Positions 49,995 to 59,748 of a DNA stretch of 64,000 nt are shown here, piece after piece. The notes under the pieces were generated by a model. The model saw only the letters and a list, made by a program, of their open reading frames with translations. It had not been told where the DNA came from and did no database searches. The stretch spans positions 1 to 64,000 of the forward strand of contig JAQBSZ010000017.1 in the NCBI GenBank assembly GCA_027623555.1. Direction: 5' to 3'. This stretch comes from Pseudomonadota bacterium. Lineage in GTDB: Bacteria; Pseudomonadota; Gammaproteobacteria; Pseudomonadales; Pseudohongiellaceae. Within the stretch, counting starts at the first letter, position 1. The number at the start of each line of letters is the position of its first letter. The position numbers were made by a program, and so were the translations under genes.

Positions 49995-50795
49995 GTGAAA
50001 GTTTCTACCAGCCTTTTGCTGCTGACTATGCTGTCCACTCCAGCCCTGGGACAACTTGCCACCCCCAACGAAAACGGGCTCACCTATGGCCATGTCCATC
50101 TGAATGTAACGGATATGGAAGAACACAAACGCATCTGGGTTGAACACTTCAATGCAACCATAGTGGAGCGTGGCCCGCTGACTGTTGCCAAAATGCCCAA
50201 CATGCTGGTCGCCCTGACTCAACATGAACCCACTATGGGGATGCGCGAGACTCGCATGGATCATTTCGGCTTTAAGGTCAGGCACATGGATAAGTTTCTG
50301 GACAAATGGCGAGCCGATGGCCTGGAAGTTGGGCGCATCTTCCCTGGCGCCGAAGGTCAGACCAATGCCTACGTCATGCTGCCGGGCGGTGTTTATGTAG
50401 AGATGCAGGAAGACCAGGGATTACAAGCGGAAATCACCGGCTACCATGTGCACTTCTTCACCGAAAACCATGAAGCGTTGTTGGCATGGTATACCGAGAT
50501 GTTCAACCTTGAAGTCAGGCCTCGTGGCAGTATCCCGACTTCAACCAATGTTCCAGGCATGAATCTCAGTTTCGCAGGCGCTAACGGCAGCCGCAAACCA
50601 ACTCGAGGTTCTGCTATCGACCATATCGGATTCGAGGTCGACAATCTGGAAGCCTTTTGCCGCGAATTGGAAGCAAAGGGCGTGGTGTTCGATGTGCCTT
50701 ATCGAGAGATTCCTGCCATCGGATTAAACATAGCCTATTTCACCGATCCGGCGGGCGTTTATGTTGAGCTGACCGAAGGATATGACGAATACTAA
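49995..50795 (+). CDS. Exported two-domain VOC/glyoxalase-family protein
   Basis: Signal peptide; two beta-alpha-beta VOC units (YGHVHLNVTDMEEHKRIWVEHF; GYHVHFFTENHEALLAWYTEMFNLEVRPRG). Confidence 0.8.
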   Translation: MKVSTSLLLLTMLSTPALGQLATPNENGLTYGHVHLNVTDMEEHKRIWVEHFNATIVERGPLTVAKMPNMLVALTQHEPTMGMRETRMDHFGFKVRHMDKFLDKWRADGLEVGRIFPGAEGQTNAYVMLPGGVYVEMQEDQGLQAEITGYHVHFFTENHEALLAWYTEMFNLEVRPRGSIPTSTNVPGMNLSFAGANGSRKPTRGSAIDHIGFEVDNLEAFCRELEAKGVVFDVPYREIPAIGLNIAYFTDPAGVYVELTEGYDEY

Positions 50796-50803
50796 AGCGT
50801 TTT

Positions 50804-51445
50804 ATGAAAGCTGAATCTGTCCTTGCATGGATTGTCGGATTTCTCGCACTCGCCGGGATAGGCGGGGCGTTTTTTTTCTTGTCGACGGGCGGGAACAACG
50901 AAGGTTTTGCCGAATTTCCAACGATCACCAATCTGCATGTTATACCTGGCGCTGTCTATCTGGCTCTCGCTCCCTTTCAATTCTCCAGCACCATCCGCGA
51001 TAGAAATCGGAGTTATCATCGTTGGGCCGGCAGACTGCTTAGCAGTATCGCGTTAGTCGCCGGAGCCGGCGCCTTGTTTCTGGGCGTAATTATTCCTTTT
51101 TCTGGCCTTGCGGAGCAGATCGTTACTGGTTTTTTCGGCACTGTATTCTTAATCGCTACGGTGAAAGGCTTCACCTGTGCCCGGGCCGGAAACTTTACGA
51201 CTCATCGCGAATGGATGATGCGTGCTTTCGCCATTGCACTGAGCATCGCCACCATGCGCCTGATCTTCGTCCCGACTCTGATAATTATTGGCAACCCGAC
51301 TCGCGAGGAAGCCGAATTCTATTCTATTACCTCTTTCACTATCGCCTTTATCCTCCATAGCGGCTTCGCCGAATACTGGATTCGCCGCACTAGAACAAAA
51401 TCGAGTAGCAGCAACGTCCCAAAGCCCGCCTATACTGCAAGCTGA
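50804..51445 (+). CDS. DUF2306-like membrane protein
   Basis: VIPGAVYLALAPFQFSSTIRDRNRSYHRWAGRL; GNFTTHREWMMRAFAIALSIATMRL. Confidence 0.75.
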   Translation: MKAESVLAWIVGFLALAGIGGAFFFLSTGGNNEGFAEFPTITNLHVIPGAVYLALAPFQFSSTIRDRNRSYHRWAGRLLSSIALVAGAGALFLGVIIPFSGLAEQIVTGFFGTVFLIATVKGFTCARAGNFTTHREWMMRAFAIALSIATMRLIFVPTLIIIGNPTREEAEFYSITSFTIAFILHSGFAEYWIRRTRTKSSSSNVPKPAYTAS

Positions 51446-51459
51446 ATCGGAGATCGAAA

Positions 51460-53910
51460 ATGACGCGTCCAACAATTGCCGCCGTGATATGCCTCTTCTT
51501 CTCAGGTGCAGCGACCTCTCAGTCAATTACCCTGGAACAGATCATGGCAGATCCAGACTGGATCGGCCGCGAACCTCAGCAATCCTACTGGGCTGATGAC
51601 AGCCGTTCCGTCTATTTTGTCCAGAAACGCGCCGGCGTCGAGCAAACCGATCTGTTTGAGGTGGATCTCGATGGTGACAATCTCCGCCAGGTGGAACCGG
51701 AAGGAATGGCGCGCATCGATGTAGCGGACAGAACCCTTTCTCCAAATCGTAGATTGAAGGCGTACGCGAGGGCCGGCGATATCTTCGTGAAAAACCTCCG
51801 CAGCGGTGACATCAGTCAACTAACGCGTACCGCTGCGGCAGAAAGCGACCCGGTCTTTTCCGCCGATAGCCGCCGAGTCATCTTCACTCGCGATAATACA
51901 ATCTTTGTTCGCGATCTGGAGACTGGCCTGGAGTACCAGCCAGCCGATCTTAGATTGGCGGAGTCGCCAGCGGAGGAAGACGAGAAAGATTTTCTTGCAG
52001 AGCAACAACTCCGCTTGTTCGACATTATAAGATTGCAAGAGGAGCGGGAAGACCGGGAAGAAACCTTCGCGAACGAACAGCAGGAGCAGGATCCCTCTCG
52101 TGTGGCGCTTCCTTACTACCTGGGTGAAAACAAGGAGATTATTACTGCCAATCTTTCCCCCAACGAAAACTGGTTAATCATCGCGTTGCGAGACAGCACT
52201 GAAGAGGATACTGGTAAGGCCGGGACCATGCCCAACTATGTGACGGCTTCCGGGTATATTGAAAACAGCGAAGTGCGTACCCGCGTGGGCACGACTGATT
52301 TTGCTGACCAGGAACTCTATCTGTTCGACCTCGATGCGCACCAGTTTGCCCAGCTCGAGTTGTCCGAACTTCCGGGTCGTCAGGACGACCCGCTCGCCGA
52401 GCTACTGGAAAACGTCTCGGAGCAGGTCGATTCTCAGAGCGACAAACCTGAGGAGAAGGGTCCGCGAGAGATTCAATTCACTGGCATGCGCTGGTCGCCG
52501 GATGGGAATAGACTGCTGTTTCAGGCTATTAGCCGCGATAACAAGGACCGCTGGTTGCTGAGCCTGGATATTCAGAATTTGCAATTCACTCGGGATGAGA
52601 ATGAAGCGGACGAGGCAGATGACCAGGACAACAGCCGCATGGACAAGCTGGGACTGAATTCGCCGCACTTTAGCCTGGTGCATCACAATTACGATCCTGC
52701 CTGGATTAATCGTCAGTTCATTACGGCCGATTGGCTTCCTGACAACCGCTCTATCTACTTTTTATCTGAGACTGATGGCTACGGTCATCTTTATGTGCAT
52801 TCAGAAGACGCGACCAGGCAACTCACGAAAGGCAGCTATGAAGTCAGGGATCTCACGGTAAGCGAAGATGGGGAGCAGATTTACTTTCGCGCCAATCGCC
52901 TGGATCCCACGATTTACGAGATAAATCGCTTAACACTCGATAGCGGGCAAATTCAACAACTCACCGAATTGGGCGGCATGAACGATTACCGCCTGTCACC
53001 GGATGAATCCAAACTCCTGGTAATCCACAGCGAAGCCAGGCAACCGCCAGAGCTCTATATTCAGAATGCTCGCCCCGGAGCCGACGCAAAGCGCATCACC
53101 GATACCATCAGTGCGGCGTTCAAGGCGGTCGACTGGTCCACTCCGGAATACGTCGCCGTCCCCTCGTCCTATGCAGACGCGCCAATCCATTCGCGAGTCT
53201 ACACCCTGCAAGACTCCAGCACATCGCGTCCCGCCGTCGTCTTTATTCATGGCGCTGGCTATCTACAGAATGCGCACCGCGGCTGGTCTGGCTACTTCCG
53301 GGAATTCATGTTCCACAGCTTCCTCGTGCAACAGGGCTTCGTTGTTCTCGACATGGACTACCGGGCATCGAGTGGCTACGGGCGAGACTGGCGCACGGCG
53401 ATCTACCAGCAGATGGGCACGCCAGAAGTACAGGACCTGGCCGACGGAGTGAACTGGTTAGTCGCTAACAGGAATGTCGATCGCAGCAAGGTCTGCACCT
53501 ATGGCGGTTCTTACGGTGGATTCCTGACACTGATGGCGCTGTTTAACGCACCTGACTTGTTTGCCTGTGGCGCTGCCCTGCGTCCAGTCACTGACTGGGC
53601 TGCCTACAATCATGGTTACACCTCCAACATTCTGAACATCCCGGAGATTGATCCTTCCGCTTACCAGCGCAGCTCCCCAATCGAGTTTGCCGAAGGGCTC
53701 AACAAGCCTCTGCTGATAGCGCACGGCATGCAGGATGATAATGTGTTTTTCCAGGACTCGGTGCGACTGGTGCAGCGCCTAATTGAACTGGAAAAGGAAA
53801 ACTGGGAGCTGGCGATCTATCCTATCGAAGCCCATGGCTTTACAGAGCCCAGCAGCTGGCTGGATGAGTATCGGCGGATCTATAAACTGTTCCAGGAAAC
53901 ACTGCAGTAG
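51460..53910 (+). CDS. S9-family prolyl oligopeptidase-like peptidase, exported
   Basis: WD40-like N-terminal repeats; C-terminal VFIHGAGYLQNAHRG, CTYGGSYGGFLTLMALF (GxSxGG), AHGMQDDNVFFQDSV. Confidence 0.9.
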   Translation: MTRPTIAAVICLFFSGAATSQSITLEQIMADPDWIGREPQQSYWADDSRSVYFVQKRAGVEQTDLFEVDLDGDNLRQVEPEGMARIDVADRTLSPNRRLKAYARAGDIFVKNLRSGDISQLTRTAAAESDPVFSADSRRVIFTRDNTIFVRDLETGLEYQPADLRLAESPAEEDEKDFLAEQQLRLFDIIRLQEEREDREETFANEQQEQDPSRVALPYYLGENKEIITANLSPNENWLIIALRDSTEEDTGKAGTMPNYVTASGYIENSEVRTRVGTTDFADQELYLFDLDAHQFAQLELSELPGRQDDPLAELLENVSEQVDSQSDKPEEKGPREIQFTGMRWSPDGNRLLFQAISRDNKDRWLLSLDIQNLQFTRDENEADEADDQDNSRMDKLGLNSPHFSLVHHNYDPAWINRQFITADWLPDNRSIYFLSETDGYGHLYVHSEDATRQLTKGSYEVRDLTVSEDGEQIYFRANRLDPTIYEINRLTLDSGQIQQLTELGGMNDYRLSPDESKLLVIHSEARQPPELYIQNARPGADAKRITDTISAAFKAVDWSTPEYVAVPSSYADAPIHSRVYTLQDSSTSRPAVVFIHGAGYLQNAHRGWSGYFREFMFHSFLVQQGFVVLDMDYRASSGYGRDWRTAIYQQMGTPEVQDLADGVNWLVANRNVDRSKVCTYGGSYGGFLTLMALFNAPDLFACGAALRPVTDWAAYNHGYTSNILNIPEIDPSAYQRSSPIEFAEGLNKPLLIAHGMQDDNVFFQDSVRLVQRLIELEKENWELAIYPIEAHGFTEPSSWLDEYRRIYKLFQETLQ

Positions 53911-53981
53911 TACCACACGGCTCGATTGGAAAAAACCGGCGTGTACGTTATGCTGGGCCGACAATAACAAGATGCAATACT

Positions 53982-55628
53982 GTGCGAAGACTTCCCATAC
54001 CTCATAACCATCGTGCCTCCCTGACGGCGGACGGCAAACCCGCACACCTGCCACAGACTTTTTCCCGGCGTGATTTCATGCGTATCACCGGCAGCACTGC
54101 CGCCGGCACCGCCTTGCTGGTTAATGCCCGGCCAGTAACGGGACAGAGCCTGACTACGCTCGAGAAAGCACTATTGCTCCATGCCATCGACGTTGCCATG
54201 GATGCAGGTGCAGACTACGCCGACGGGCGGGTGATTCGCACCCAATTCGAAGCCATAGGCACTCGCGAGCAAACCATTACCCAGGTACAGAGTACCGACT
54301 CTTTTGGCATCAACGTGCGAGCATTGGTGGGTGGCTCCTGGGGCTTTTCTGCGACCCAGGTGTTCGACCGGGACGCTATCGCCGCCATGGCCAGACAAGC
54401 GGTTACTGTGGCTCGGGCAAACAATGCTGTGGCTCCTTTCACCTCGAGCCTGGCGCCGGTGAATGTTTATCCCGATGCCAAGTGGACGACTCCCTATTCA
54501 ATCGATCCGTTTGCTGTTTCGCTGGAAGACAAGGCAGCGCTGTTATTACGTGCCAATGAGGAAGCCCTGCGCATCAGCAATATACGCTTTGCATCAAGCA
54601 GTATTCTTTCTGTAAAGGAACAACGACTGGTTGCCACCTCGGAAGGCTCATTCATCGATCAGACCTTCTTCCGCATTAATCCTGCCATGAGCATTACAGC
54701 AATATCCGCCGACTCCAGCGATTTTCAGACCCGTGATGCCGTGGTAGAACCGGCTGGCAGAGGCTATGAATATATCCTCGGGCTGGATCTGGTCGGCAAT
54801 GCACCCCTCTGGGCGGAGGAAGCCGCGCTGAAACTGGAAGCAGTGCCAGTCGAAGCCGGTAAATGGGATCTGGTACTACACCCTTCAAACCTCTGGCTAA
54901 CCATTCACGAATCGATCGGGCACCCTACGGAGTTGGACCGATCACTAGGTTTTGAAGCGAACTACGCCGGCACATCATTTCTACATCCTCCAGAAGATGT
55001 GTTAGGCAACACCCGTCTGGGGCCGGACTACATGCAATTCGTCGGCAATCGCACCGAATTCGGCGGCTGTGCAACTACCGGCTGGGATGATGAGGGAGTG
55101 CCTGCCGAATCCTGGCCGATCATCAAGGATGGGGTCTTCGTGGATTATCAGACTACCCGCGACCAGGCCGCCATGATAGCCGCACAGACCGGCATCACCC
55201 GCAGCCATGGCTGTGCCTATGGGCAAGACTGGCAGAGCATGCCCTTCCAGCGTATGCCAAATGTGAGCCTGATGCCCGGTGAGGAAGATCTTTCGGAAGA
55301 CGATGTGATTGCCGCGACCGATCGAGGCATTCTGATCGAGGGTCGAGGCTCCTACTCCATCGACCAGCAACGCTACAACATACAGTTCGCCGGTCAGGTC
55401 TTCTGGGAGATTCGTGATGGCAAGAAACTGCGAATGTTGCGTGATGTTGCTTACGTTGGTAGAACTCCCGAATTCTGGAACTCCATGGACGTAATTGGTG
55501 GTGACAGCACCTACTTCCTCGGAGCATCCTTCAGCGATGCCAAGGGTCAACCGATCCAGGTCAACGCCGTATCGCATGGCTGTCCGATAGCACTTTTTAG
55601 AAATATAGACATCATTAACACGGCATAA
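53982..55628 (+). CDS. TldD-like metalloprotease with Tat signal
   Basis: SRRDFMRITGSTAAGTALL; TIHESIGHPTELDR (HExxxH); GCATTGWDDEGVPAESWPIIKDGVFVDYQTTRD. Confidence 0.88.
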   Translation: MRRLPIPHNHRASLTADGKPAHLPQTFSRRDFMRITGSTAAGTALLVNARPVTGQSLTTLEKALLLHAIDVAMDAGADYADGRVIRTQFEAIGTREQTITQVQSTDSFGINVRALVGGSWGFSATQVFDRDAIAAMARQAVTVARANNAVAPFTSSLAPVNVYPDAKWTTPYSIDPFAVSLEDKAALLLRANEEALRISNIRFASSSILSVKEQRLVATSEGSFIDQTFFRINPAMSITAISADSSDFQTRDAVVEPAGRGYEYILGLDLVGNAPLWAEEAALKLEAVPVEAGKWDLVLHPSNLWLTIHESIGHPTELDRSLGFEANYAGTSFLHPPEDVLGNTRLGPDYMQFVGNRTEFGGCATTGWDDEGVPAESWPIIKDGVFVDYQTTRDQAAMIAAQTGITRSHGCAYGQDWQSMPFQRMPNVSLMPGEEDLSEDDVIAATDRGILIEGRGSYSIDQQRYNIQFAGQVFWEIRDGKKLRMLRDVAYVGRTPEFWNSMDVIGGDSTYFLGASFSDAKGQPIQVNAVSHGCPIALFRNIDIINTA

Positions 55629-55638
55629 CATTTTTAAT

Positions 55639-56988
55639 ATGGCAGAAGCTAGAGGACTCTCCGATACCGACCTTCGTGCAATCAGCGAACGGGTATTACA
55701 GATCAGTGAAGCGGATCAATGTCGTGTCAGTATAAATTCTGGCTGGCGCGGCTATACCCGGGTGGCCACCAATCGGATCACCAGCGCCGGTGGATCCGAT
55801 GAGACAACGATCAATATAACCAGCGTGTTTGGGAAACGGGTGGCTTCGGTTAATACCAATCGCCTTGCTGATGACGATCTGTTGCAAGCGGTACGGCGCT
55901 CAGAAGAAATGGCGCGCCTGGCTCCGGAAAATCCGGAATATATGCCCGAGCTGGAACAGCAGAGCTATCAGGACATTCCGGCTTTTTACCCATCCACCGG
56001 CGATCTGGATCCTGGCACTCGGGCGGCAGCCGCGGCGATCGCGATTCGACAGGCGCAGACAGCGGGTCAGATTGCCGCATCCTATATGGATGTGCAGGCC
56101 GGCACCTCAGCGATAGCCACTTCCAATGGCTTGTTCGGCAGCCATGCCAGCACTGGAGTTGCCTATACGCTAACCAGTCGCACACCCGACGGGCTGCAAT
56201 CTGGCTGGGCCGGTGACGAAGCGAACGACTGGAACAATATCGAGAGCCAGCGGGTGGCAAATGACGCCGTGCGAAAATGTCGTGACTGGCGCAAGACTGC
56301 CCTGGATGCCGGTGAATACACGGCTATCCTGGAACCAACCGCAGTAGGCATGCTGATGTTGCGCATGATGAATGCCTTTAACCAGCGCACCGCTGACGAG
56401 GGGCGTTCCTACTTCTCCCGACGCGGAGGAGGCAATCGTCTCGGAGAGACCCTGTTTGACGAGAAAGTCACACTCTACAGTGATCCTGCCTATGTCGATG
56501 CTGAAACAGCGCCTTTTGACAGTGGCGGTCAGGCCATAAACAGGCGCCTGTGGGTCAATACTGGCCGACTGGAAAACCTGTCCCGCTCCCGGTTCTGGGC
56601 GGCTGAATCTGGCCAGCAACCACTACCCGCGCCGTTGAACCTGATCATGCAGGGTGGCAATGACAGCCTGGAGGAGATGATCTCCTCTACCCGGCGCGGT
56701 GTATTGCTAACCCGTTTCTGGTATATCCGCGGACTCAATCCCCGCATCATTTCCTACACCGGACTGACCCGAGACGGCACGTTCCTGATTGAAAATGGCA
56801 GGATCACCCGCCCGGTCACGAATTTCAGGTTTAACCAGTCATTGGTTTCCATGCTGCAAAACATCGAGATGCTCGGCCCGGCCGTTCGCGTGGCAGCCTC
56901 GGAAAACAGTTCGGTGAGTACACCGATAGTCGTTCCCGCAATAAAGGTTAGTGGCTTTAACCTGTCCAGTGTCAGCGATGCTATTTAA
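55639..56988 (+). CDS. PmbA/TldE-like protein
   Basis: Immediately downstream of tldD-like gene; INSGWRGYTRVATNRITSAGGSDETTINI; EYTAILEPTAVGMLMLRMM. Confidence 0.85.
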   Translation: MAEARGLSDTDLRAISERVLQISEADQCRVSINSGWRGYTRVATNRITSAGGSDETTINITSVFGKRVASVNTNRLADDDLLQAVRRSEEMARLAPENPEYMPELEQQSYQDIPAFYPSTGDLDPGTRAAAAAIAIRQAQTAGQIAASYMDVQAGTSAIATSNGLFGSHASTGVAYTLTSRTPDGLQSGWAGDEANDWNNIESQRVANDAVRKCRDWRKTALDAGEYTAILEPTAVGMLMLRMMNAFNQRTADEGRSYFSRRGGGNRLGETLFDEKVTLYSDPAYVDAETAPFDSGGQAINRRLWVNTGRLENLSRSRFWAAESGQQPLPAPLNLIMQGGNDSLEEMISSTRRGVLLTRFWYIRGLNPRIISYTGLTRDGTFLIENGRITRPVTNFRFNQSLVSMLQNIEMLGPAVRVAASENSSVSTPIVVPAIKVSGFNLSSVSDAI

Positions 56989-57018
56989 TACACAGATCGA
57001 ATCATATTGAGGCATGCC

Positions 57019-58245
57019 ATGAATCGCCGTCAGTTCTTCGAAACCTTAAGCAGCCGGGTCGCCCCTTTTTCCCTGGCATCGCTGCTGTTCCCCTCATTGG
57101 CACTGGCGCAGAGCGAGCGGCCGCGCATTACTGACATCAAGGTGTATCGCATGAAAACGCAGGGAGAGACTGGCGTCATGGAATCTGCCTGGGCGCCCGG
57201 ACAAGCTTATATGCGGAGTATTGGCGGCGGCACCGTCACCGAGATTTTCACCGATCAGGGCATCAGCGGAATCGCCCCCGGAATGAGTCCTGCTGGAATT
57301 AACCGCATGAAGCAATTACTGGTAGGCCAGGACCCCTTCGACAATGAAGCGCTGGGGCACCGCATGCGCTACACCAATGGAGCCGCCAATAACTGGCGCG
57401 ATGTTGGTTGCATTGAAATTGCACTGTGGGACATTGTCGGCAAGGTCGCAGGTCAACCTCTTTACAAGTTGTGGGGTGCTCAGAAAGACAAGGTTTCTGC
57501 CTATTCGAGTGCGATTCAACTCTCTACGCCGGAAGAACGGGCCGAGTTGGCGGTGCGTCTCAAGGAACAGGGTTGGCAGGGTATGAAAATTCGCCTGCAT
57601 CACCTGGAAATGCGCGAAGACATCCGCACTATTGAGTTGGTGCGCGAAGCCGCCGGGGAGAACTTTACAATCATGACCGATGCCAATCAGGCACAGTCCA
57701 GTGGCATCTGGCAGCCTGGCATTCAATGGGATTTCAAGCGGGCCCTGGATACGGCGCGGGCACTCAACGATTTTGATGTCTATTGGTTGGAAGAACCCTT
57801 ACGCCGCTATGACTATGCAGGGCTGGCAGAGCTCAACCGCGCCACCGACATTACCCTGGCTGGTGGTGAAAATAACCAGGGAGTGCAGGAGTTTGTCGAG
57901 ATTATCGAAAAGCAGGTTTACGACATCCTGCAGCCGGAAATTCTAGTGACCGAAGGCATTCAGGGGCTCCGGGCTGTCGCCGCACTGGGACTGGCCCATC
58001 ATAAACTGGTGATCCCGCACCACGGTGGCGGACAACTCGGTACCATCGCGCAATTACATATGATCGGCACGTGGCCCCACTGTCCGTGGGTAGAGATCAT
58101 GAACGACCCGCCTATCTCACCCTATACGAATGGCTTTGCGATACTGGAGAACCCGCCTGTGGTGGATAGTGAAGGCTATATGGTGATGCCCCAGGAACCT
58201 GGACTGGGGGTAAGGCTCAACAGGGAATTGATCGAAGACACCTAA
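57019..58245 (+). CDS. Mandelate racemase/muconate lactonizing enzyme-family protein, exported
   Basis: MNRRQFFETLSSRVAPFSLASLLFPSLALAQ signal; NWRDVGCIEIALWDIVGKVAGQPLYKLWG; MTDANQAQ; YWLEEPLRRYDYAGLAEL. Confidence 0.88.
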   Translation: MNRRQFFETLSSRVAPFSLASLLFPSLALAQSERPRITDIKVYRMKTQGETGVMESAWAPGQAYMRSIGGGTVTEIFTDQGISGIAPGMSPAGINRMKQLLVGQDPFDNEALGHRMRYTNGAANNWRDVGCIEIALWDIVGKVAGQPLYKLWGAQKDKVSAYSSAIQLSTPEERAELAVRLKEQGWQGMKIRLHHLEMREDIRTIELVREAAGENFTIMTDANQAQSSGIWQPGIQWDFKRALDTARALNDFDVYWLEEPLRRYDYAGLAELNRATDITLAGGENNQGVQEFVEIIEKQVYDILQPEILVTEGIQGLRAVAALGLAHHKLVIPHHGGGQLGTIAQLHMIGTWPHCPWVEIMNDPPISPYTNGFAILENPPVVDSEGYMVMPQEPGLGVRLNRELIEDT

Positions 58246-58937
58246 TCCTGTCGCTTGTCCTTGTGCGATTCCTCTTGCGATTCCTCTTGCGATTCCTCTT
58301 GCGATTCCTGCTTCACGCTTGTTGGCAACTTCGCCTGCAGTTTCTGCATCCACAGATTGACAGGCAGCCTGGTCTTTAGTTGCTGCGTCCATGCAGCGGC
58401 AGGCAGCTTCGCCTCTAGTTGCTGTTTCCAGGCATTGACAGGCAACTCTATATGACGCCGCGCCATCTCCACACCGGCCCAATAGCCAAGATAGGCGACC
58501 AGAATCCAGATCCATATCGAGTCGGCTGGCCAGAAACTGAACCAGACAAATGCCTGCACTATATTGCCGAGTTGGTTTAGCAAAAAATCGACGATAAAAC
58601 CAACCAACCCATCCTCGAACAGTACCGTTAATCCGGGAAAGTTAAATACGAAACCAAAAAACTGAACTATTTCAATAACCGCGAAAGTCCACAATCCAGC
58701 CAGACCATAGAACCCACTGCCGAACCACATCCATTTCTCATACACGTAGTTCGCATTCTTATGCTCCTTGGCCGCCACCGACTTCTTCATTTTCTTGAGA
58801 CGGGCAGAGATAGCCTTGCGATCGTCTTGCCTGTCGATCTCACCGGTATTGAACATCCAGGTGAATAGAAACCAGCTGAGCACTACCATTGGAGCACCCA
58901 ACAAGATCAGGGCTTGTAGTAGATCAAGGCTATTCAT
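58242..58937 (-). CDS. Membrane protein with amphipathic and QEES repeat tail
   Basis: Several TM segments then (LPxxxWxQxLxxx)x3 and (QEES)x4. Confidence 0.6.
   Translation of the reverse strand: MNSLDLLQALILLGAPMVVLSWFLFTWMFNTGEIDRQDDRKAISARLKKMKKSVAAKEHKNANYVYEKWMWFGSGFYGLAGLWTFAVIEIVQFFGFVFNFPGLTVLFEDGLVGFIVDFLLNQLGNIVQAFVWFSFWPADSIWIWILVAYLGYWAGVEMARRHIELPVNAWKQQLEAKLPAAAWTQQLKTRLPVNLWMQKLQAKLPTSVKQESQEESQEESQEESHKDKRQD
58265..58309. repeat. 12-bp tandem repeat gcgattcctctt, ~3.75 copies
   Basis: gcgattcctctt gcgattcctctt gcgattcctctt gcgattcct. Confidence 0.95.
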
Positions 58938-58958
58938 TGCAACTCTAACCGAAGAGTC

Positions 58959-59666
58959 CTATTTCTCGTGGCGTGCTTCCTGTGGCATCAACGCCGCCCG
59001 GATGGAAGACCCCCAGATCAGGTTACCCATGTCGTTAAGATGCAGATTGTCATCCACGAAGATATCTGTCATCACACTACCATCGGCATTCAGGAATGGG
59101 TTTGCAACATCCACGTAGTAAACCAGTGGATCACCCTCGGCGATTGCCTGATAACCTGCATTCACGATTTGCGCATTAGCCCACACATTTTCACGCAGCA
59201 CACTGGGCTTGACCGATAATACATAGATGCGAGTATCTGGCAGTTCCTTGTGTATGGTGGCAATGATTTCCTGCAACTGACCAAGAATCTTGTTCTCCGG
59301 TATATTGTAGGACGTGTCATTGTCACCCTCATAAATAAGAATGGCCCGAGGCTTGTATTTGAGCGCGACCCTCTCCAGGTGATAGAGCACGTCTCCCATA
59401 ACACTGCCACCAAAGCCCCGTGGAATTACCGTCAACGGCGCCAGTGCCGCGGCAGCCTGATCGTTCCAGCGCGCAATGCTCGAACTTCCAGTCAGCACGA
59501 TTGCCCCCTGGGGAGGCGCATGCATTCGATCCTGCTCTTCGAATCGTTGCATTACCTGTTCCCAACGCATGGGATCGGTATTTTGGGCATTGGCTGAAAC
59601 TGCCACTATCGCCAGCAGTACGGCGAATAGCGAACGCTGAATTAATGTTGGAGTGAGCTTATTCAT
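58959..59666 (-). CDS. SGNH/GDSL-family hydrolase, exported
   Basis: GAIVLTGSSSIARWND; GFGGSVMGDVLYHLERV; LIYEGDNDTSYNIPENKI; DNLHLNDMGNLIW. Confidence 0.85.
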   Translation of the reverse strand: MNKLTPTLIQRSLFAVLLAIVAVSANAQNTDPMRWEQVMQRFEEQDRMHAPPQGAIVLTGSSSIARWNDQAAAALAPLTVIPRGFGGSVMGDVLYHLERVALKYKPRAILIYEGDNDTSYNIPENKILGQLQEIIATIHKELPDTRIYVLSVKPSVLRENVWANAQIVNAGYQAIAEGDPLVYYVDVANPFLNADGSVMTDIFVDDNLHLNDMGNLIWGSSIRAALMPQEARHEK

Positions 59667-59748
59667 GTGTAAACCTTCTTATAAATAGGTGAAGAGTAAG
59701 TAAAGAATTGGTAAAAAATACTGGCAACCTCGCAGGCGCAACGACAGT

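Noticed and set aside
55002-55631. 209-aa minus-strand ORF opposite the tldD-like gene
   Set aside because: Antisense shadow ORF of a conserved metalloprotease.
58255-58455. Cys-rich CDSSCDSSCDSS ORF on the plus strand
   Set aside because: Antisense reading of the 12-bp tandem repeat coding QEES.
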